NCBI RefSeq assembly: GCF_025809055.1
Contig: NZ_CP075529.1
Coordinates: 2,777,501 to 2,841,500, forward strand
Origin: Devosia sp.
GTDB taxonomy: Bacteria > Pseudomonadota > Alphaproteobacteria > Rhizobiales > Devosiaceae
DNA length: 64,000 nucleotides
Direction: 5' to 3'
In this document: positions 35,471 to 44,306 of the stretch, piece by piece
Layout of the letters: every line of letters begins with the position of its first letter
Numbering within the stretch: the stretch's first letter is position 1
Notes under the pieces: generated by a model
The model's database searches: none
The model's input: the letters and a program-made list of their open reading frames with translations, nothing else
What the model was told of the DNA's origin: nothing
Translations under genes and position numbers: made by a program

Positions 35471-35523
35471 GACGGGTCCTCCTCGGCTCCGAGTCTATGC
35501 CTGTCCGGCCGGACTGTCACCGC

Positions 35524-36825
35524 TCAGGCGCGTTCGGACTGGCGAACCCTGGCACCTATGGGAATGGTCGGGGCGGCTGCATTGAGCTGATCCACGGCAA
35601 AGCCCGCCGCCGTCTTGTAGCGCGCCATGAAGGCGCTGCGCTCGGCCGCCGGGATGACCGTGTCGATATCGTCAAAGACGCCGCCGCAGCGGTCGTCGAC
35701 GATGTTGAGCAGCCCAAACGGTCCGGCGCTGCGATTGCGCAGGATGACCTCGGAAATCGGACCGCAGAGCCTTTGGTCATAGGCGGCGAGGGCCGCCTCG
35801 GTGGCGCCGTGATCCAGCATGGCTGCGCCCAGCACACGGGCATCGACAATGGCCTGACTCGCGCCATTGGAGCCGGTCGGATACATGGCATGCGCCGCAT
35901 CGCCCAGGAGCACGACCGGCCCGTCGTGCCAGGTGCCGATGGGGTCGCGGTCGATCATCGGATTTTCATAGGCGATATCGGCGCGTCCGATGAGATCGGC
36001 GACATCCAGCCAGTCATAGTGCCAGTCGGCGAAATGCGCGATGAAGTCCTTGACGTTGACCGGGCGGAACCAGCCCGCCTGCTGCCAGCCTTCCGAGCTG
36101 TCGACGGTGCGTTCGGCGATCCAGTTGATGGTGGCAAGGCCCGTATCCGGATCGGCTGGCGAGATGGGGTAGAAGACAAGCCGGTGGCGATGTGTGCCCA
36201 GGCCCACAAAGGACGACCCGGTGCGGATCGGCCGCGCCTTGGTGGTGCCCCGCCACATGATCGCGCCACCCCAGTTGATCGGCGGCTGATCGGGATGCAT
36301 GCGGGCGCGAACCGCCGAATGGATACCGTCGGCGGCAATGAGCAGGGAGGCATCGTGGGTAAGCGTGGTGCCATCGGCGCGCTGGATGTCGACGCGAACG
36401 CCGTCGCCGCTTTTGGTGTAGCCGGTGACCCGATGGCCCGGCACGACGCAGTCGCTGCCGGCCCTCTCGATCAGCTTGTGATAGAGCAGCATCTGCAGCT
36501 TGCCGCGATGCATGGAATATTGCGGCCATTTGTAGCCGGCGAGCACGCCCCTGGGCTCGGAATAGATGTCATTGCCATTGAGCCCGACCAGGGCCCATTC
36601 CCTGGACGGGACCCCGATGGTGTCGAGATCCTCCGGCCCGATGCCGAGGTCGAAGAGCTCGCGCACCGCATTGGGCTGCAGGTTGATGCCGACGCCCAGC
36701 GGCGCCAGCCGGGAGGCGGATTCGAAAATGGTGAAGGGCACGCCGATCTGGTGCAGGGTGAGGCCCATGGCAAGGCCACCAATGCCGCCTCCGGCTATCA
36801 CGACGCCCTGACTGTTCACGCGCAT
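35524..36825 (-). CDS. FAD-dependent aromatic monooxygenase-like protein
   Basis: A protein of 433 residues from ATG 36825. The Rossmann motif GVVIAGGGIGGLAMGLTL (residues 7-24) binds ADP of FAD, LLIAADGIHSAVRARM is the DG motif and GPVVLLGDAAHAMYPTGSNGASQAIVDARVLG the GD motif. All are those of class A flavoprotein hydroxylases such as salicylate hydroxylase. It may hydroxylate an aromatic acid with NAD(P)H and O2. It lies 25 bp after the DUF3237 gene, a pairing that suggests a shared pathway, but the substrate is unknown. Confidence 0.88.
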   Translation of the reverse strand: MRVNSQGVVIAGGGIGGLAMGLTLHQIGVPFTIFESASRLAPLGVGINLQPNAVRELFDLGIGPEDLDTIGVPSREWALVGLNGNDIYSEPRGVLAGYKWPQYSMHRGKLQMLLYHKLIERAGSDCVVPGHRVTGYTKSGDGVRVDIQRADGTTLTHDASLLIAADGIHSAVRARMHPDQPPINWGGAIMWRGTTKARPIRTGSSFVGLGTHRHRLVFYPISPADPDTGLATINWIAERTVDSSEGWQQAGWFRPVNVKDFIAHFADWHYDWLDVADLIGRADIAYENPMIDRDPIGTWHDGPVVLLGDAAHAMYPTGSNGASQAIVDARVLGAAMLDHGATEAALAAYDQRLCGPISEVILRNRSAGPFGLLNIVDDRCGGVFDDIDTVIPAAERSAFMARYKTAAGFAVDQLNAAAPTIPIGARVRQSERA

Positions 36826-36850
36826 TCCCCCAGGAAGTGATGTTTGGCCG

Positions 36851-37318
36851 TCATGATACGGCGTAGAGATCGATCCGCACGGCCGTGGCGAGGCGCGCAC
36901 CGGTACCGACGAAAATCGTCTGGTTGACCCAGGCGTAATCCTTGTGCCCGGTTTCGAGCCGGGCGGTGGTACGCATGTAATAGCTCTCCGGCGGGCAATC
37001 CTCGCCAGCGGCCAGCCTGGCGATGACCTCTGCCGGTCCATGCCGGACGCCCAGATTGCGGATTTCGATCAAGGCGCCGTCATCGGTCTCAAAGGCATAG
37101 CGGGCGTCGAGTTCGGCGGTGCTGTCATCGACGATGGTCTGCCAGTCGGCGCCGAGGTCAACAATGGTTCCGGAGATGCCAGGCCCTTCGACGCGGCCGC
37201 CCTTGATCGGAATGATACGACGCGTGCCGCTGCCGACGGCGCCCACGGCGAGCGGCTTGGACAGGGCAACATCGAGCGTGCAGAAATAGCGCAGACCCGG
37301 CATGGGCAGTGTCGGCAT
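36851..37318 (-). CDS. DUF3237 family protein
   Basis: A protein of 155 residues from ATG 37318. The block LRYFCTLDVALSKPLAVGAVGSGTRRIIPIKGGRVEGPGISGTIVDLGADWQTI and ARYAFETDDGALIEIRNLGVRHGPAEV defines DUF3237, a beta-barrel family of unknown activity often found beside aromatic-degradation or flavin enzymes. Here it precedes a FAD monooxygenase gene. RMTTRAR-type ends YYMRTTARLETG and YAWVNQTIFVGTGAR complete the family. Confidence 0.85.
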   Translation of the reverse strand: MPTLPMPGLRYFCTLDVALSKPLAVGAVGSGTRRIIPIKGGRVEGPGISGTIVDLGADWQTIVDDSTAELDARYAFETDDGALIEIRNLGVRHGPAEVIARLAAGEDCPPESYYMRTTARLETGHKDYAWVNQTIFVGTGARLATAVRIDLYAVS

Positions 37319-37361
37319 TGTGTCGTTCCCTGTCACTTCTGTTCGGCCTCGCCGATGCGGC

Positions 37362-38258
37362 TCAATGGCCGGCAATGGCGTCCACATCGGCCTTGAGCGG
37401 AATGGCCGGCTGGGCGCCGGGCTTGAGGCAGGCCAGGCTCCCCGCGACGGCAGCGCGGCGCAGGGCGGTTTCGAGACTATGCCCGGCGTCGAGCCCCGCG
37501 GCGAGAAAGCCGCAAAAGGTGTCGCCGGCCCCCACCGTATCCACTGGAATGACGCGGTGGGCGGCAACCGAAATGGGACCATCGGGCGTGCGGGCCCGGG
37601 CGCCATCCGGGCCCAAGGTCACCACAATGGTGCGGCCGGTGCGGTTGACCCAATCCTGCATGGCCGCGTCGAGCTGCTCGATCGGCCGGCCGGTCAGAAG
37701 CGAAAACTCGGTTTCATTGGCAACGACGATATCGGCCAATGGCGCGAGCTTACCGGTATCGGGCAGGAAGGGCGCGGTGTTGAGCACCGAGCGGGCCCCC
37801 TTCTCGCGGGCGATTTCGAGGGCGCGCCGGGTCGCGGCCTGCGGCACTTCCTGCTGGACCAGCAGGGTATCATTGGCGAAAAGGTCACCAAGCCCCCGCT
37901 CGGCATCCTCGGCACTGACGGTGCCATTGGCGCCCGGCAGGATGGCGATGACATTCTCGCCCTTGGCATCGACAAAGATCATGGCAATGCCGGTGGCCGT
38001 CCCGGCCTTGCGCATCCGGCTGAGATCGACGCCACCCTTGTCGAGCAGGTCGAGCGCCAGGCCGGCGAAGGCATCCTCGCCCACGGCCGAAACGTGAAGC
38101 ACATCGGCACCGGCCCGGCGCGCGGCCAGCGCCTGATTGGCGCCCTTGCCGCCCGGGGCCATGGAGAAACTGCCCCCGGCCACGGTTTCGCCGGGCTTGG
38201 GCAGGCGGGTGACGGTGCCGATCTGATCGAGATTGGTGGAGCCGAATACGGTGATCAT
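37362..38258 (-). CDS. rbsK: Ribokinase
   Basis: A protein of 298 residues of the PfkB family. ITVFGSTNLDQIGTVTRLPKPGETVAGGSFSMAPGGKGANQALAARRAGADV (1-52) has the ribose-binding GGKGANQA motif. The catalytic base lies in PVDTVGAGDTFCGFLAAGL (about 242-260). It phosphorylates D-ribose to ribose-5-phosphate with ATP. It overlaps the DUF1697 gene by four bases, so it is part of the long operon and not with a ribose transporter. No rbs regulator is adjacent. Confidence 0.92.
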   Translation of the reverse strand: MITVFGSTNLDQIGTVTRLPKPGETVAGGSFSMAPGGKGANQALAARRAGADVLHVSAVGEDAFAGLALDLLDKGGVDLSRMRKAGTATGIAMIFVDAKGENVIAILPGANGTVSAEDAERGLGDLFANDTLLVQQEVPQAATRRALEIAREKGARSVLNTAPFLPDTGKLAPLADIVVANETEFSLLTGRPIEQLDAAMQDWVNRTGRTIVVTLGPDGARARTPDGPISVAAHRVIPVDTVGAGDTFCGFLAAGLDAGHSLETALRRAAVAGSLACLKPGAQPAIPLKADVDAIAGH

Positions 38259-38797
38259 TTGAGAATCTTCTCTATCGTGTTCCAGTTGCGCATGGTGTCG
38301 AGCCCACCCTTGCCCAGGCGGGCATACAGGGGCTTGAGCACGTCCTCGACATTCTCGGTATAGCGCCCATTGGCCTGGCGGTAGCAGGCGAGATAGATTT
38401 CGCGCGCATCCACCCGCAGGATTTCCGTATCGCCCTTGCGGCTGTCAATGGAAATGCCCTTGGGCAAGGGCTTGTCGAACATCAGCACGTGCCGGGTGAG
38501 GTCGGCCTTGGGGTCGAGATCGCCGAATGGGTGCTTGTCGAGCATGGCCTGCATCTGCGCGGCAGAGCGCAGCACCACGCCGACGTCAAACCCGAACCGG
38601 GCGGCAATGGCCTTTTCGATGGCTGCCTGCACCGCCTCGGCAGAGCCTTCTGCGGCAAGGCGCACATTGCCGCTGGCCAGCACGGTCTTGACCTCGGTGC
38701 ATCCGGCCTCCTCAAGGCAGGCCCGGAGTTCGGCCATCTGCATCCGCCGGTTGCCCAGATTGATCCCCCGGAGAAAAGCGCCCCAGACCGCCATCAC
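38255..38797 (-). CDS. DUF1697 family protein
   Basis: A protein of 180 residues. The start MAVWGAFLRGINLGNRRMQMAELRACLEEAG with LRGINLGN is diagnostic for DUF1697. VKTVLASGNVRLAA and the C-terminal NGRYTENVEDVLKPLYARLGKGGLDTMRNWNTIEKIL follow. The biochemical role of the family is unknown. It overlaps both neighbours by four bases, which points to coupled translation with the YdeI-like and ribokinase genes. Confidence 0.88.
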   Translation of the reverse strand: MMAVWGAFLRGINLGNRRMQMAELRACLEEAGCTEVKTVLASGNVRLAAEGSAEAVQAAIEKAIAARFGFDVGVVLRSAAQMQAMLDKHPFGDLDPKADLTRHVLMFDKPLPKGISIDSRKGDTEILRVDAREIYLACYRQANGRYTENVEDVLKPLYARLGKGGLDTMRNWNTIEKILK

Positions 38798-39393
38798 TTC
38801 GGCTCCAGCTTTTGCGGATAGATGGTTTCCCCGCGCGCCAGCATTTCGACAAAGGTCTCGATCTTGCGGGCCCGGGCCGCGGCGGTCTTGAGGCTGGTGA
38901 CGCGGAAGGTAAGGGCAAACCGGTTCTGGGCGGTGAGCTGGTCATAAAGACCTTGTGCGGCCGGATTTGCGGCAATGGCGGCAAGCAGGTCCGGCGGAGC
39001 CTCCTGGGTGGTCTTGTAGGCGGCGTCCCAGCGGCCATCTTCCTTGGCGGCGCGGACATGGATGAGACCATGTTCGGTCATCAGGCCCGCCTCTGTGAGA
39101 CGCGCGACATTGTCCCTGTTGATCTGGCTCCACACCGATTTGGGCCGGCGTGGGCAATAGCGCTGCACGAAGGAGATATCGTCCCAGCTTTTCTTGATGG
39201 CATCGATCCAGCCCCAGCACAGGACCGCCTCGATCGCCTCGACCGGAGTGATGGTGGGGCGGCCGCTGGCCTTCTTGAAAATGCGGATCCAGGCCTCGTC
39301 GGCGCTGTCGTGGTGGATCGCGAGCCAGTCGTAGAAGGCCTGGAAATCGGCGAACTCGTAGAGCTTGTCCGTCGGAACGGTGACCGGAGCCAC
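38794..39393 (-). CDS. YdeI/OmpD-associated family protein
   Basis: A protein of 199 residues. DFQAFYDWLAIHHDSADEAWIRIFKKASGRPTITPVEAIEAVLCWGWIDAIKKSWDD and RYCPRRPKSVWSQINRDNVARLTEAGLM are the YdeI blocks, and the C-terminal FVEMLARGETIYPQ the conserved end. Family members have been linked to stress and peptide resistance, but the activity is unknown. It starts two bases after the N-acetyltransferase gene and overlaps the DUF1697 gene. Confidence 0.88.
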   Translation of the reverse strand: MAPVTVPTDKLYEFADFQAFYDWLAIHHDSADEAWIRIFKKASGRPTITPVEAIEAVLCWGWIDAIKKSWDDISFVQRYCPRRPKSVWSQINRDNVARLTEAGLMTEHGLIHVRAAKEDGRWDAAYKTTQEAPPDLLAAIAANPAAQGLYDQLTAQNRFALTFRVTSLKTAAARARKIETFVEMLARGETIYPQKLEPK

Positions 39394-39395
39394 GC

Positions 39396-40244
39396 CTATT
39401 CGGCCTCTTCAACGGGCGGCGGCGGCAGGTCCGGCAGTAGCTTGGCCAGCGCGCCCTCCAGCCGCTCATCCTGGGGCAGGGTGAGCCCGAAATCTCCGGT
39501 CAGGACCGAGCGCAGGGTCTCCATCCGGGAGATGTCGCGCTCCTGTTTCGCCCCTTCGACCGGCTGGATGATGAAGCGTGTATTGTGCAGCTTGAGCCGC
39601 TGACCCGGGGGCGCCAGGGCCACGCGCAGTTCATGTGTGAACGGGGAGCCGGGATCGGTCGCGATCGTGGTGTTGATGGCCTCGATGGCCGCATCGCTCA
39701 CCTGGTCGAGGGTGAACATGTAAACCGGCTTGAAGTCGTCACCGATCTTGACTTCCAGCGTCCAGTCCGGATCGCCACCGACCAGGCGGAAGGTCTCGTG
39801 CGGGGTCGACTGGTCGACATCGGCGCGCAGGCGCAGCGGCGTCGTCAGCGTCAGCCCGCCAAAACCCACATCGGCGATATAGCTCTGGCCATTGATCTCC
39901 ACCAGGAGCAGCAGATGGCTGGGCGGCCGGTTGGCGCCCTCTGCATCGGTCCAGACCACGCGCGCCAGAAGCGGGCGCACCGTGTAGTCGAGATCGGCAA
40001 GCATGTGCATGAACATCAGATTGTGTTCGAAGCAGTAGCCGCCGCGCTTTTCGGCCAGCATCTTCCGCTCGAGGCTGGGCTGGTCGAGCGCCACCGGGTC
40101 GCCCATGAGCGGCGTCAGATTTTCGAAGGGAATGGCGGCCGGATGCAGCGCATGCAGCATTTCGAGCGTCGCCAGGGTCGGTGCGATCGACCCGGAAAAA
40201 CCGATGCGCTCGAAATAGGCGTTCAGGTTGACCTTAACCGCCAT
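39396..40244 (-). CDS. nat: Arylamine N-acetyltransferase
   Basis: A protein of 282 residues. The catalytic triad is visible: cysteine in KRGGYCFEHNLMF (about 69-81), histidine in RPPSHLLLLVEI, and aspartate in YIADVGFGG. The N-terminal FERIGFSGSIAPTLATLEMLHALHPAAIPFENLTPLMG matches the family. It moves acetyl from acetyl-CoA to arylamines and hydrazines in the cytoplasm. It is the first of eight co-directional genes, downstream of irr by 108 bp, so its promoter probably lies in that gap. Confidence 0.93.
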   Translation of the reverse strand: MAVKVNLNAYFERIGFSGSIAPTLATLEMLHALHPAAIPFENLTPLMGDPVALDQPSLERKMLAEKRGGYCFEHNLMFMHMLADLDYTVRPLLARVVWTDAEGANRPPSHLLLLVEINGQSYIADVGFGGLTLTTPLRLRADVDQSTPHETFRLVGGDPDWTLEVKIGDDFKPVYMFTLDQVSDAAIEAINTTIATDPGSPFTHELRVALAPPGQRLKLHNTRFIIQPVEGAKQERDISRMETLRSVLTGDFGLTLPQDERLEGALAKLLPDLPPPPVEEAE

Positions 40245-40352
40245 CGATCACCCTTGCTGCTGTTGAAACCGGTGCCAATATGGTCAAGCCGGGTGACTTT
40301 GTCACCGCCCCGTCACGCGCTGCGGACCCCGATCGGGTCTTGACAGGCCGCC

Positions 40353-40799
40353 TCAGACCGGCGCCTTGCGCACGCGGATCACCACGTCGACATGGCTCAC
40401 TTCCATGCCGGCCGGGGCTTTCGGCAGCGATTTGAAGGTCACCGCTTCGGCGGGAATGTCGATCATGCGTTGCTCGTCTTCGACGAAGAAATGGTGATGA
40501 TCGGACGTATCGGTGTCGAAATAGGACCGCGAGGCGTCGATGGCGACCTCACGCAGCAGCCCCGCCTCGTGGAACTGATGCAGGGTGTTGTAGATGGTGG
40601 CGAGGGACACATTGACCCGGGCCTCGGCCGCTTCCCCGTGCAGCTGTTCGGCGCTGACATGCCGGTGCGGGCCGCCGAACAACAGCTCGGCCAGAGCGAC
40701 ACGCTGCCGGGTGGGCCGGAGGCCTGCCATGCGCAGGACTGCCGTCAGGCAAGGCTTGCGGGACGGTAGGGGCCGGGCGGCAGGGCTGCGTTCAGTCAT
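40353..40799 (-). CDS. irr: Iron response regulator Irr (Fur family)
   Basis: A protein of 148 residues from ATG 40799; upstream residues belong to a non-coding extension. It has the Fur helix-turn-helix GLRPTRQRVALAELLFGGPHRHVSAEQL and VNVSLATIYNTLHQFHEAGLL. The metal/haem region TSDHHHFFVEDE holds the three histidines of the Irr class. Irr is a haem-responsive regulator of iron genes in rhizobia-type bacteria. The location beside fabA-fabB is the conserved one in this order. It is a plausible regulator of the iron-uptake genes at 2818-8609. Confidence 0.88.
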   Translation of the reverse strand: MTERSPAARPLPSRKPCLTAVLRMAGLRPTRQRVALAELLFGGPHRHVSAEQLHGEAAEARVNVSLATIYNTLHQFHEAGLLREVAIDASRSYFDTDTSDHHHFFVEDEQRMIDIPAEAVTFKSLPKAPAGMEVSHVDVVIRVRKAPV

Positions 40800-40821
40800 G
40801 GGGCCAGCGATGCTCGTCAAA

Positions 40822-40850
40822 TTGGTCAGGTTACTGGAAATGCTTATACT
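40822..40850 (+). promoter_or_regulatory. Promoter candidate for fabA-fabB
   Basis: TTGGTC (40822-40827) and TATACT (40845-40850) are spaced by exactly 17 bp in the divergent gap between irr and fabA. The -10 matches consensus at five of six positions. Confidence 0.6.
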
Positions 40851-40960
40851 GGCGGCACCCCCAAGAGACAAGCGCCCCAGGGCCGGAGGCCGGCGGCCCC
40901 GCTTGACCCTCTCCACCGGCCTCTATACGACACGAGACTCGACAAGACCGGGGATGTGCC

Positions 40961-41467
40961 ATGGCCGAGCGTCAGAATAGTTTTGGGTATGAAGAACTCT
41001 TGGCCCATGGCCGCGGCGAATTGCCGGGGCAGGGCGATGCGCGCCTGCCGGCGCCCCCGATGCTGATGTTCGACCGCATTACCGAGATCCAGGAAGCCGG
41101 CGGCACCCATGGCAAGGGCTTTGTGCGGGCCGAACTCGACGTCAATCCGGACCTGTGGTTCTTCCAGTGCCACTTCATCGGCGACCCGGTCATGCCCGGA
41201 TGCCTGGGCCTCGACGCCGTCTGGCAGATGACCGGCTTTTTCCTGTCCTGGATCGGCCAGCCCGGTAAGGGCCGCGCCCTGGGCGGCGAAATCAAGTTCC
41301 AGGGCCAGGTCACCAATGACGTCAAGCTGGTGGAATATGGCATCGATCTCAAGCGCGTCATGCGCTCGCGCCTGACCCTCGGCATTGCCGATGGCTGGGT
41401 CAAGGCTGACGGCAAAGTGATCTACGAAGCCAAGGATTTGCGCGTCGGCCTGTTCACCGACGCCTGA
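40961..41467 (+). CDS. fabA: 3-hydroxydecanoyl-ACP dehydratase/isomerase FabA
   Basis: A protein of 168 residues. The catalytic histidine is in CHFIGDPVMPGCLGLDAVWQ (about residues 70-90), the FabA signature with both His and the downstream aspartate. FDRITEIQEAGGTHGKG and KFQGQVTNDVKLVEYGIDLKRVM follow the family. It dehydrates 3-hydroxyacyl-ACP and isomerises trans-2- to cis-3-decenoyl-ACP, the branch to unsaturated fatty acids, in the cytoplasm. It is followed 88 bp later by fabB. Confidence 0.96.
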   Translation: MAERQNSFGYEELLAHGRGELPGQGDARLPAPPMLMFDRITEIQEAGGTHGKGFVRAELDVNPDLWFFQCHFIGDPVMPGCLGLDAVWQMTGFFLSWIGQPGKGRALGGEIKFQGQVTNDVKLVEYGIDLKRVMRSRLTLGIADGWVKADGKVIYEAKDLRVGLFTDA

Positions 41468-41555
41468 GTGCGGCCTTAAAGCCGGACCGAAACACCCCAT
41501 ATAATTGCGACGCAAACCCCAAGGCGAACGCAAGCATGACCGAAGCGAGGACGAG

Positions 41556-42782
41556 ATGAGACGAGTAGTGGTAACCGGTATGGGTATCATTTCTTCGATC
41601 GGAAATTCGCTCGATGAAGTGACAGAAAGCCTGCGCCAGGCGCGGTCCGGCACGATTTTCGCCGAGGATCAGGCCGAACTGGGATTTCGCAGCCATGTGA
41701 AGGGCGACCCGCGCCTGGACCCGTTCGAGGCGCTCGACCGGCGCATCACCCGGTTCATGGGCAAGGGCGCAGCCTGGAATTACCTGGCCATGCAGCAGGC
41801 TATCGCCGATGCAGGGCTCGAAGAGAGCGATATCTCCAACCCCATGACGGGCATCGTCATGGGTTCGGGCGGCGCCTCTACCCGCACCATTGTTGAAGCC
41901 GCCGATATCACCCGCAAGAACACCTCGCCCAAGCGGATCGGGCCCTTGGCCGTGCCCAAGGCCATGGGGTCGACGGCCTCGGCGACCCTGGCCACGTCCT
42001 TCGGCATCAAGGGCATCAACTATTCGATCAGCGCGGCCTGCGCGACCTCCAAGCACTGCATCGGCAATGCCATGGAGCAGATCATGCTGGGCAAGCAGGA
42101 CGTGGTCTTTGCCGGCGGGCACGAGGACCTCGACTGGACCTTGACCGATCTCTTCGACGCCATGGGCGCGCTGAGTTCCGATTTCAATGACAATCCCACT
42201 GTGGCCTCCCGCCCCTATGACGCCAATCGCGACGGCTTCGTCATCTCGGGCGGCGCCGGCGTGCTGGTGCTCGAAGAGCTGGAGCACGCCAAGGCGCGCG
42301 GTGCCAATATCTGGGCCGAGGTCATCGGTTATGGCGCGACCTCGGATGGCCTCGACATGGTGGCGCCATCGGGCGAAGGCGCCGAGCGCTGCATGCGCAT
42401 GGCCCTCGCCAACGTCAAGGCGCCCATCGACTACATCAACCCCCATGCGACATCGACCCCGGTCGGCGACGGCAAGGAAATCGAGGCCATCCGGGCGGTC
42501 TTCGGCAACGAGGACAAGTGTCCGCCCATTTCGGCGACCAAGGCGCTGACCGGGCACAGCCAGGGTGCCACCGGCGTGCATGAATCGATCTATTCGATCC
42601 TGATGATGAAGCACCGTTTCATCGCGCAAAGCGCCCATATCGAAACGCTCGACCCGGCCTTTGCGGATATGCCCATCCTGCGTCAGCGCCGCGACGACGC
42701 TGACCTCGGCTATGTGCTCTCCAATTCCTTCGGCTTCGGTGGCACCAATGCCGCCCTGGTGTTCAAGCATCCCGAGGCGTGA
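41556..42782 (+). CDS. fabB: Beta-ketoacyl-ACP synthase I FabB
   Basis: A protein of 408 residues from ATG 41556 with GCGAGGACGAG before it. The active cysteine is in YSISAACATSKHCIGNA, and the two histidines are in NPHATSTPVGDGKE and ALTGHSQGATGVHE. SNSFGFGGTNAALVFK closes the family pattern. It extends cis-3-decenoyl-ACP and other acyl-ACPs. A TATAAT lies at 41500-41505 in the gap after fabA, so it may also have its own promoter. The enoyl reductase gene fabI, often third in this group, is not present next to it. Confidence 0.95.
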   Translation: MRRVVVTGMGIISSIGNSLDEVTESLRQARSGTIFAEDQAELGFRSHVKGDPRLDPFEALDRRITRFMGKGAAWNYLAMQQAIADAGLEESDISNPMTGIVMGSGGASTRTIVEAADITRKNTSPKRIGPLAVPKAMGSTASATLATSFGIKGINYSISAACATSKHCIGNAMEQIMLGKQDVVFAGGHEDLDWTLTDLFDAMGALSSDFNDNPTVASRPYDANRDGFVISGGAGVLVLEELEHAKARGANIWAEVIGYGATSDGLDMVAPSGEGAERCMRMALANVKAPIDYINPHATSTPVGDGKEIEAIRAVFGNEDKCPPISATKALTGHSQGATGVHESIYSILMMKHRFIAQSAHIETLDPAFADMPILRQRRDDADLGYVLSNSFGFGGTNAALVFKHPEA

Positions 42783-42817
42783 CAGAAAGAGCTCGGGCCT
42801 GACACGATAGCGACCAG

Positions 42818-43543
42818 CTAGTAGGCCAGTTCCGTAAACCGCGCTTCGGTGGCGTCATAGATGAGCACGCGGCCGATCAGGGGCTGGCCGAGGCCGGTGG
42901 CCAGTTTGATCGCTTCCATGGCCATGAGCGTGCCGACAATGCCAGTGACGGGGCCGAGTATGCCATTGGCTTCGCAGGAGGGCAGGGCGTCGTCGCTGGC
43001 TTCGGGGGGATAAAGCGCATCGTGAGCCGGGCCGCCCAGATGCGGGGCAAAGACGCTGACCTGACCGGAAAACATCGAGACGGCGCCCGAGACCAATGGC
43101 TTTTCGAGCCGCGCGCAGGCCGCGGCGACCGTGCGGCGGGTCTTGAGATTGTCGGTGCCGTCCAGGACGATGTCACAGGACGAGATGAGACCGTCGGCAG
43201 TGTCGTCCGTGACCGCCTCGGCCATTAGCCTGATACCAACATGCGGGTTGAGTGCGGATGCGAAGGCGCCGGCACTCTCGACCTTGCTGCGGCCGATATC
43301 TGCGGTGGTGTGAACCACCTGCCGCTGCAGGTTTGAAAGGGAAACCCGATCGGGATCGGCAATCGTCAATTCGCCGACCCCGGCTGCCGCCAGGTAGGCG
43401 ATGGTCGGGCTGCCCAGGCCTCCCGCGCCGACAATCAGCATGCGCGCAGCCTTCAACCGCCGCTGGCCCTGCCCGCCCATGCCCTTGAGCACGATGTGGC
43501 GGGCATAGCGCTGGACTTCCTCCGGCGTCAGCTCAGAGGCCAA
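42818..43543 (-). CDS. ThiF/MoeB/HesA-type E1-like adenylyltransferase
   Basis: A protein of 241 residues from TTG 43543; there is no credible ATG start. LTPEEVQRYARHIVLKGMGGQGQRRLKAARMLIVGAGGLGSP is the classical start with the nucleotide-binding GAGGLG. DPDRVSLSNLQRQVVHTTADIGRSKV and LDGTDNLKTRR are the E1 signatures. Only one cysteine of the usual zinc pairs is seen near LPSCEANG, so the zinc knuckle of MoeB looks incomplete. It adenylates a sulphur-carrier C-terminus such as MoaD or ThiS; which one is unknown. Its start overlaps the DUF2259 gene. Confidence 0.85.
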   Translation of the reverse strand: MASELTPEEVQRYARHIVLKGMGGQGQRRLKAARMLIVGAGGLGSPTIAYLAAAGVGELTIADPDRVSLSNLQRQVVHTTADIGRSKVESAGAFASALNPHVGIRLMAEAVTDDTADGLISSCDIVLDGTDNLKTRRTVAAACARLEKPLVSGAVSMFSGQVSVFAPHLGGPAHDALYPPEASDDALPSCEANGILGPVTGIVGTLMAMEAIKLATGLGQPLIGRVLIYDATEARFTELAY

Positions 43544-44306
43544 GCGGCACCGCCAGGAACCGCCGGTCGGGGCCTTCGAACCCGCCGGGATAGACCGAGA
43601 CGATGGCGACCGCATTGGTCAGCGTCGGGCTCTGGAAGGGCATGACCACGCTGTGAATGCGGTATTCCACCGGGCAGCCGCGCGAGCGCGGCAGGGCGGT
43701 GTCGCGATGCACGAGGCGCTCCACGCCGCTATCGGCGATGCGCAACTCGTAGCCGAGCGGCTCGCTGCCGAACCAGTCGGCACAGGGGCTCGCTGCCGTG
43801 GTCGCAAAGGTGGTGAGCGAAAGGGTATAGTTCCCGGACACATTTCCCGGACCGTAGCCCGGCGCCCCGAAATCCAGTGTCCGGGCATCGGTGCCCGGCG
43901 CGCCATCGCCGATCAGGGCGGCGATCTCGACCGGGACTTCTATCCTGAAGTCGGCAATGTGGCCGGCGGCGCGTATCGCAGCCTGATTGCGAATGGCCGG
44001 AAGGCTGACCGTTTCGTCTTCGGCCATGACGCGCACCGGGGTGCCGACGACCCAGCTATCAGTGCTCAGGTCGACGACGTAAATGTTGGAATAGGCAAAA
44101 CCCGACCCATCCTGGATGCCGAATTCCTCAAAGACGAAATAGCGGTTGTCGGGGGAAAAGCCCTTGAAGTCGATAAGGGCGCGATCCCCGGCCAGTGCTG
44201 GAGCGGCCAAGCCGGTGGCCAACAGGCCCCCGGCCAGGGCCCATGATCTTGCCGGCCTAAAGCCGGCCGGTCGAGCCGAAGCCGCCGGCGCCGCGTTCTG
44301 TTTCAT
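43533..44306 (-). CDS. DUF2259 family secreted protein
   Basis: A protein of 257 residues with a basic N-terminus and signal peptide (RSWALAGGLLATGLAAPALAG). The mature part starts DRALIDFKGFSPDNRYFVFEEFGIQDGSGFAYSNIYVVDL, the DUF2259 core, and ends QSPTLTNAVAIVSVYPGGFEGPDRRFLAVPLGL. It is predicted to be periplasmic. Function unknown. It overlaps dut by 50 bp at its start, which is unusual and may mean that true translation starts later at a rare codon; no better start was found. Confidence 0.85.
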   Translation of the reverse strand: MKQNAAPAASARPAGFRPARSWALAGGLLATGLAAPALAGDRALIDFKGFSPDNRYFVFEEFGIQDGSGFAYSNIYVVDLSTDSWVVGTPVRVMAEDETVSLPAIRNQAAIRAAGHIADFRIEVPVEIAALIGDGAPGTDARTLDFGAPGYGPGNVSGNYTLSLTTFATTAASPCADWFGSEPLGYELRIADSGVERLVHRDTALPRSRGCPVEYRIHSVVMPFQSPTLTNAVAIVSVYPGGFEGPDRRFLAVPLGL

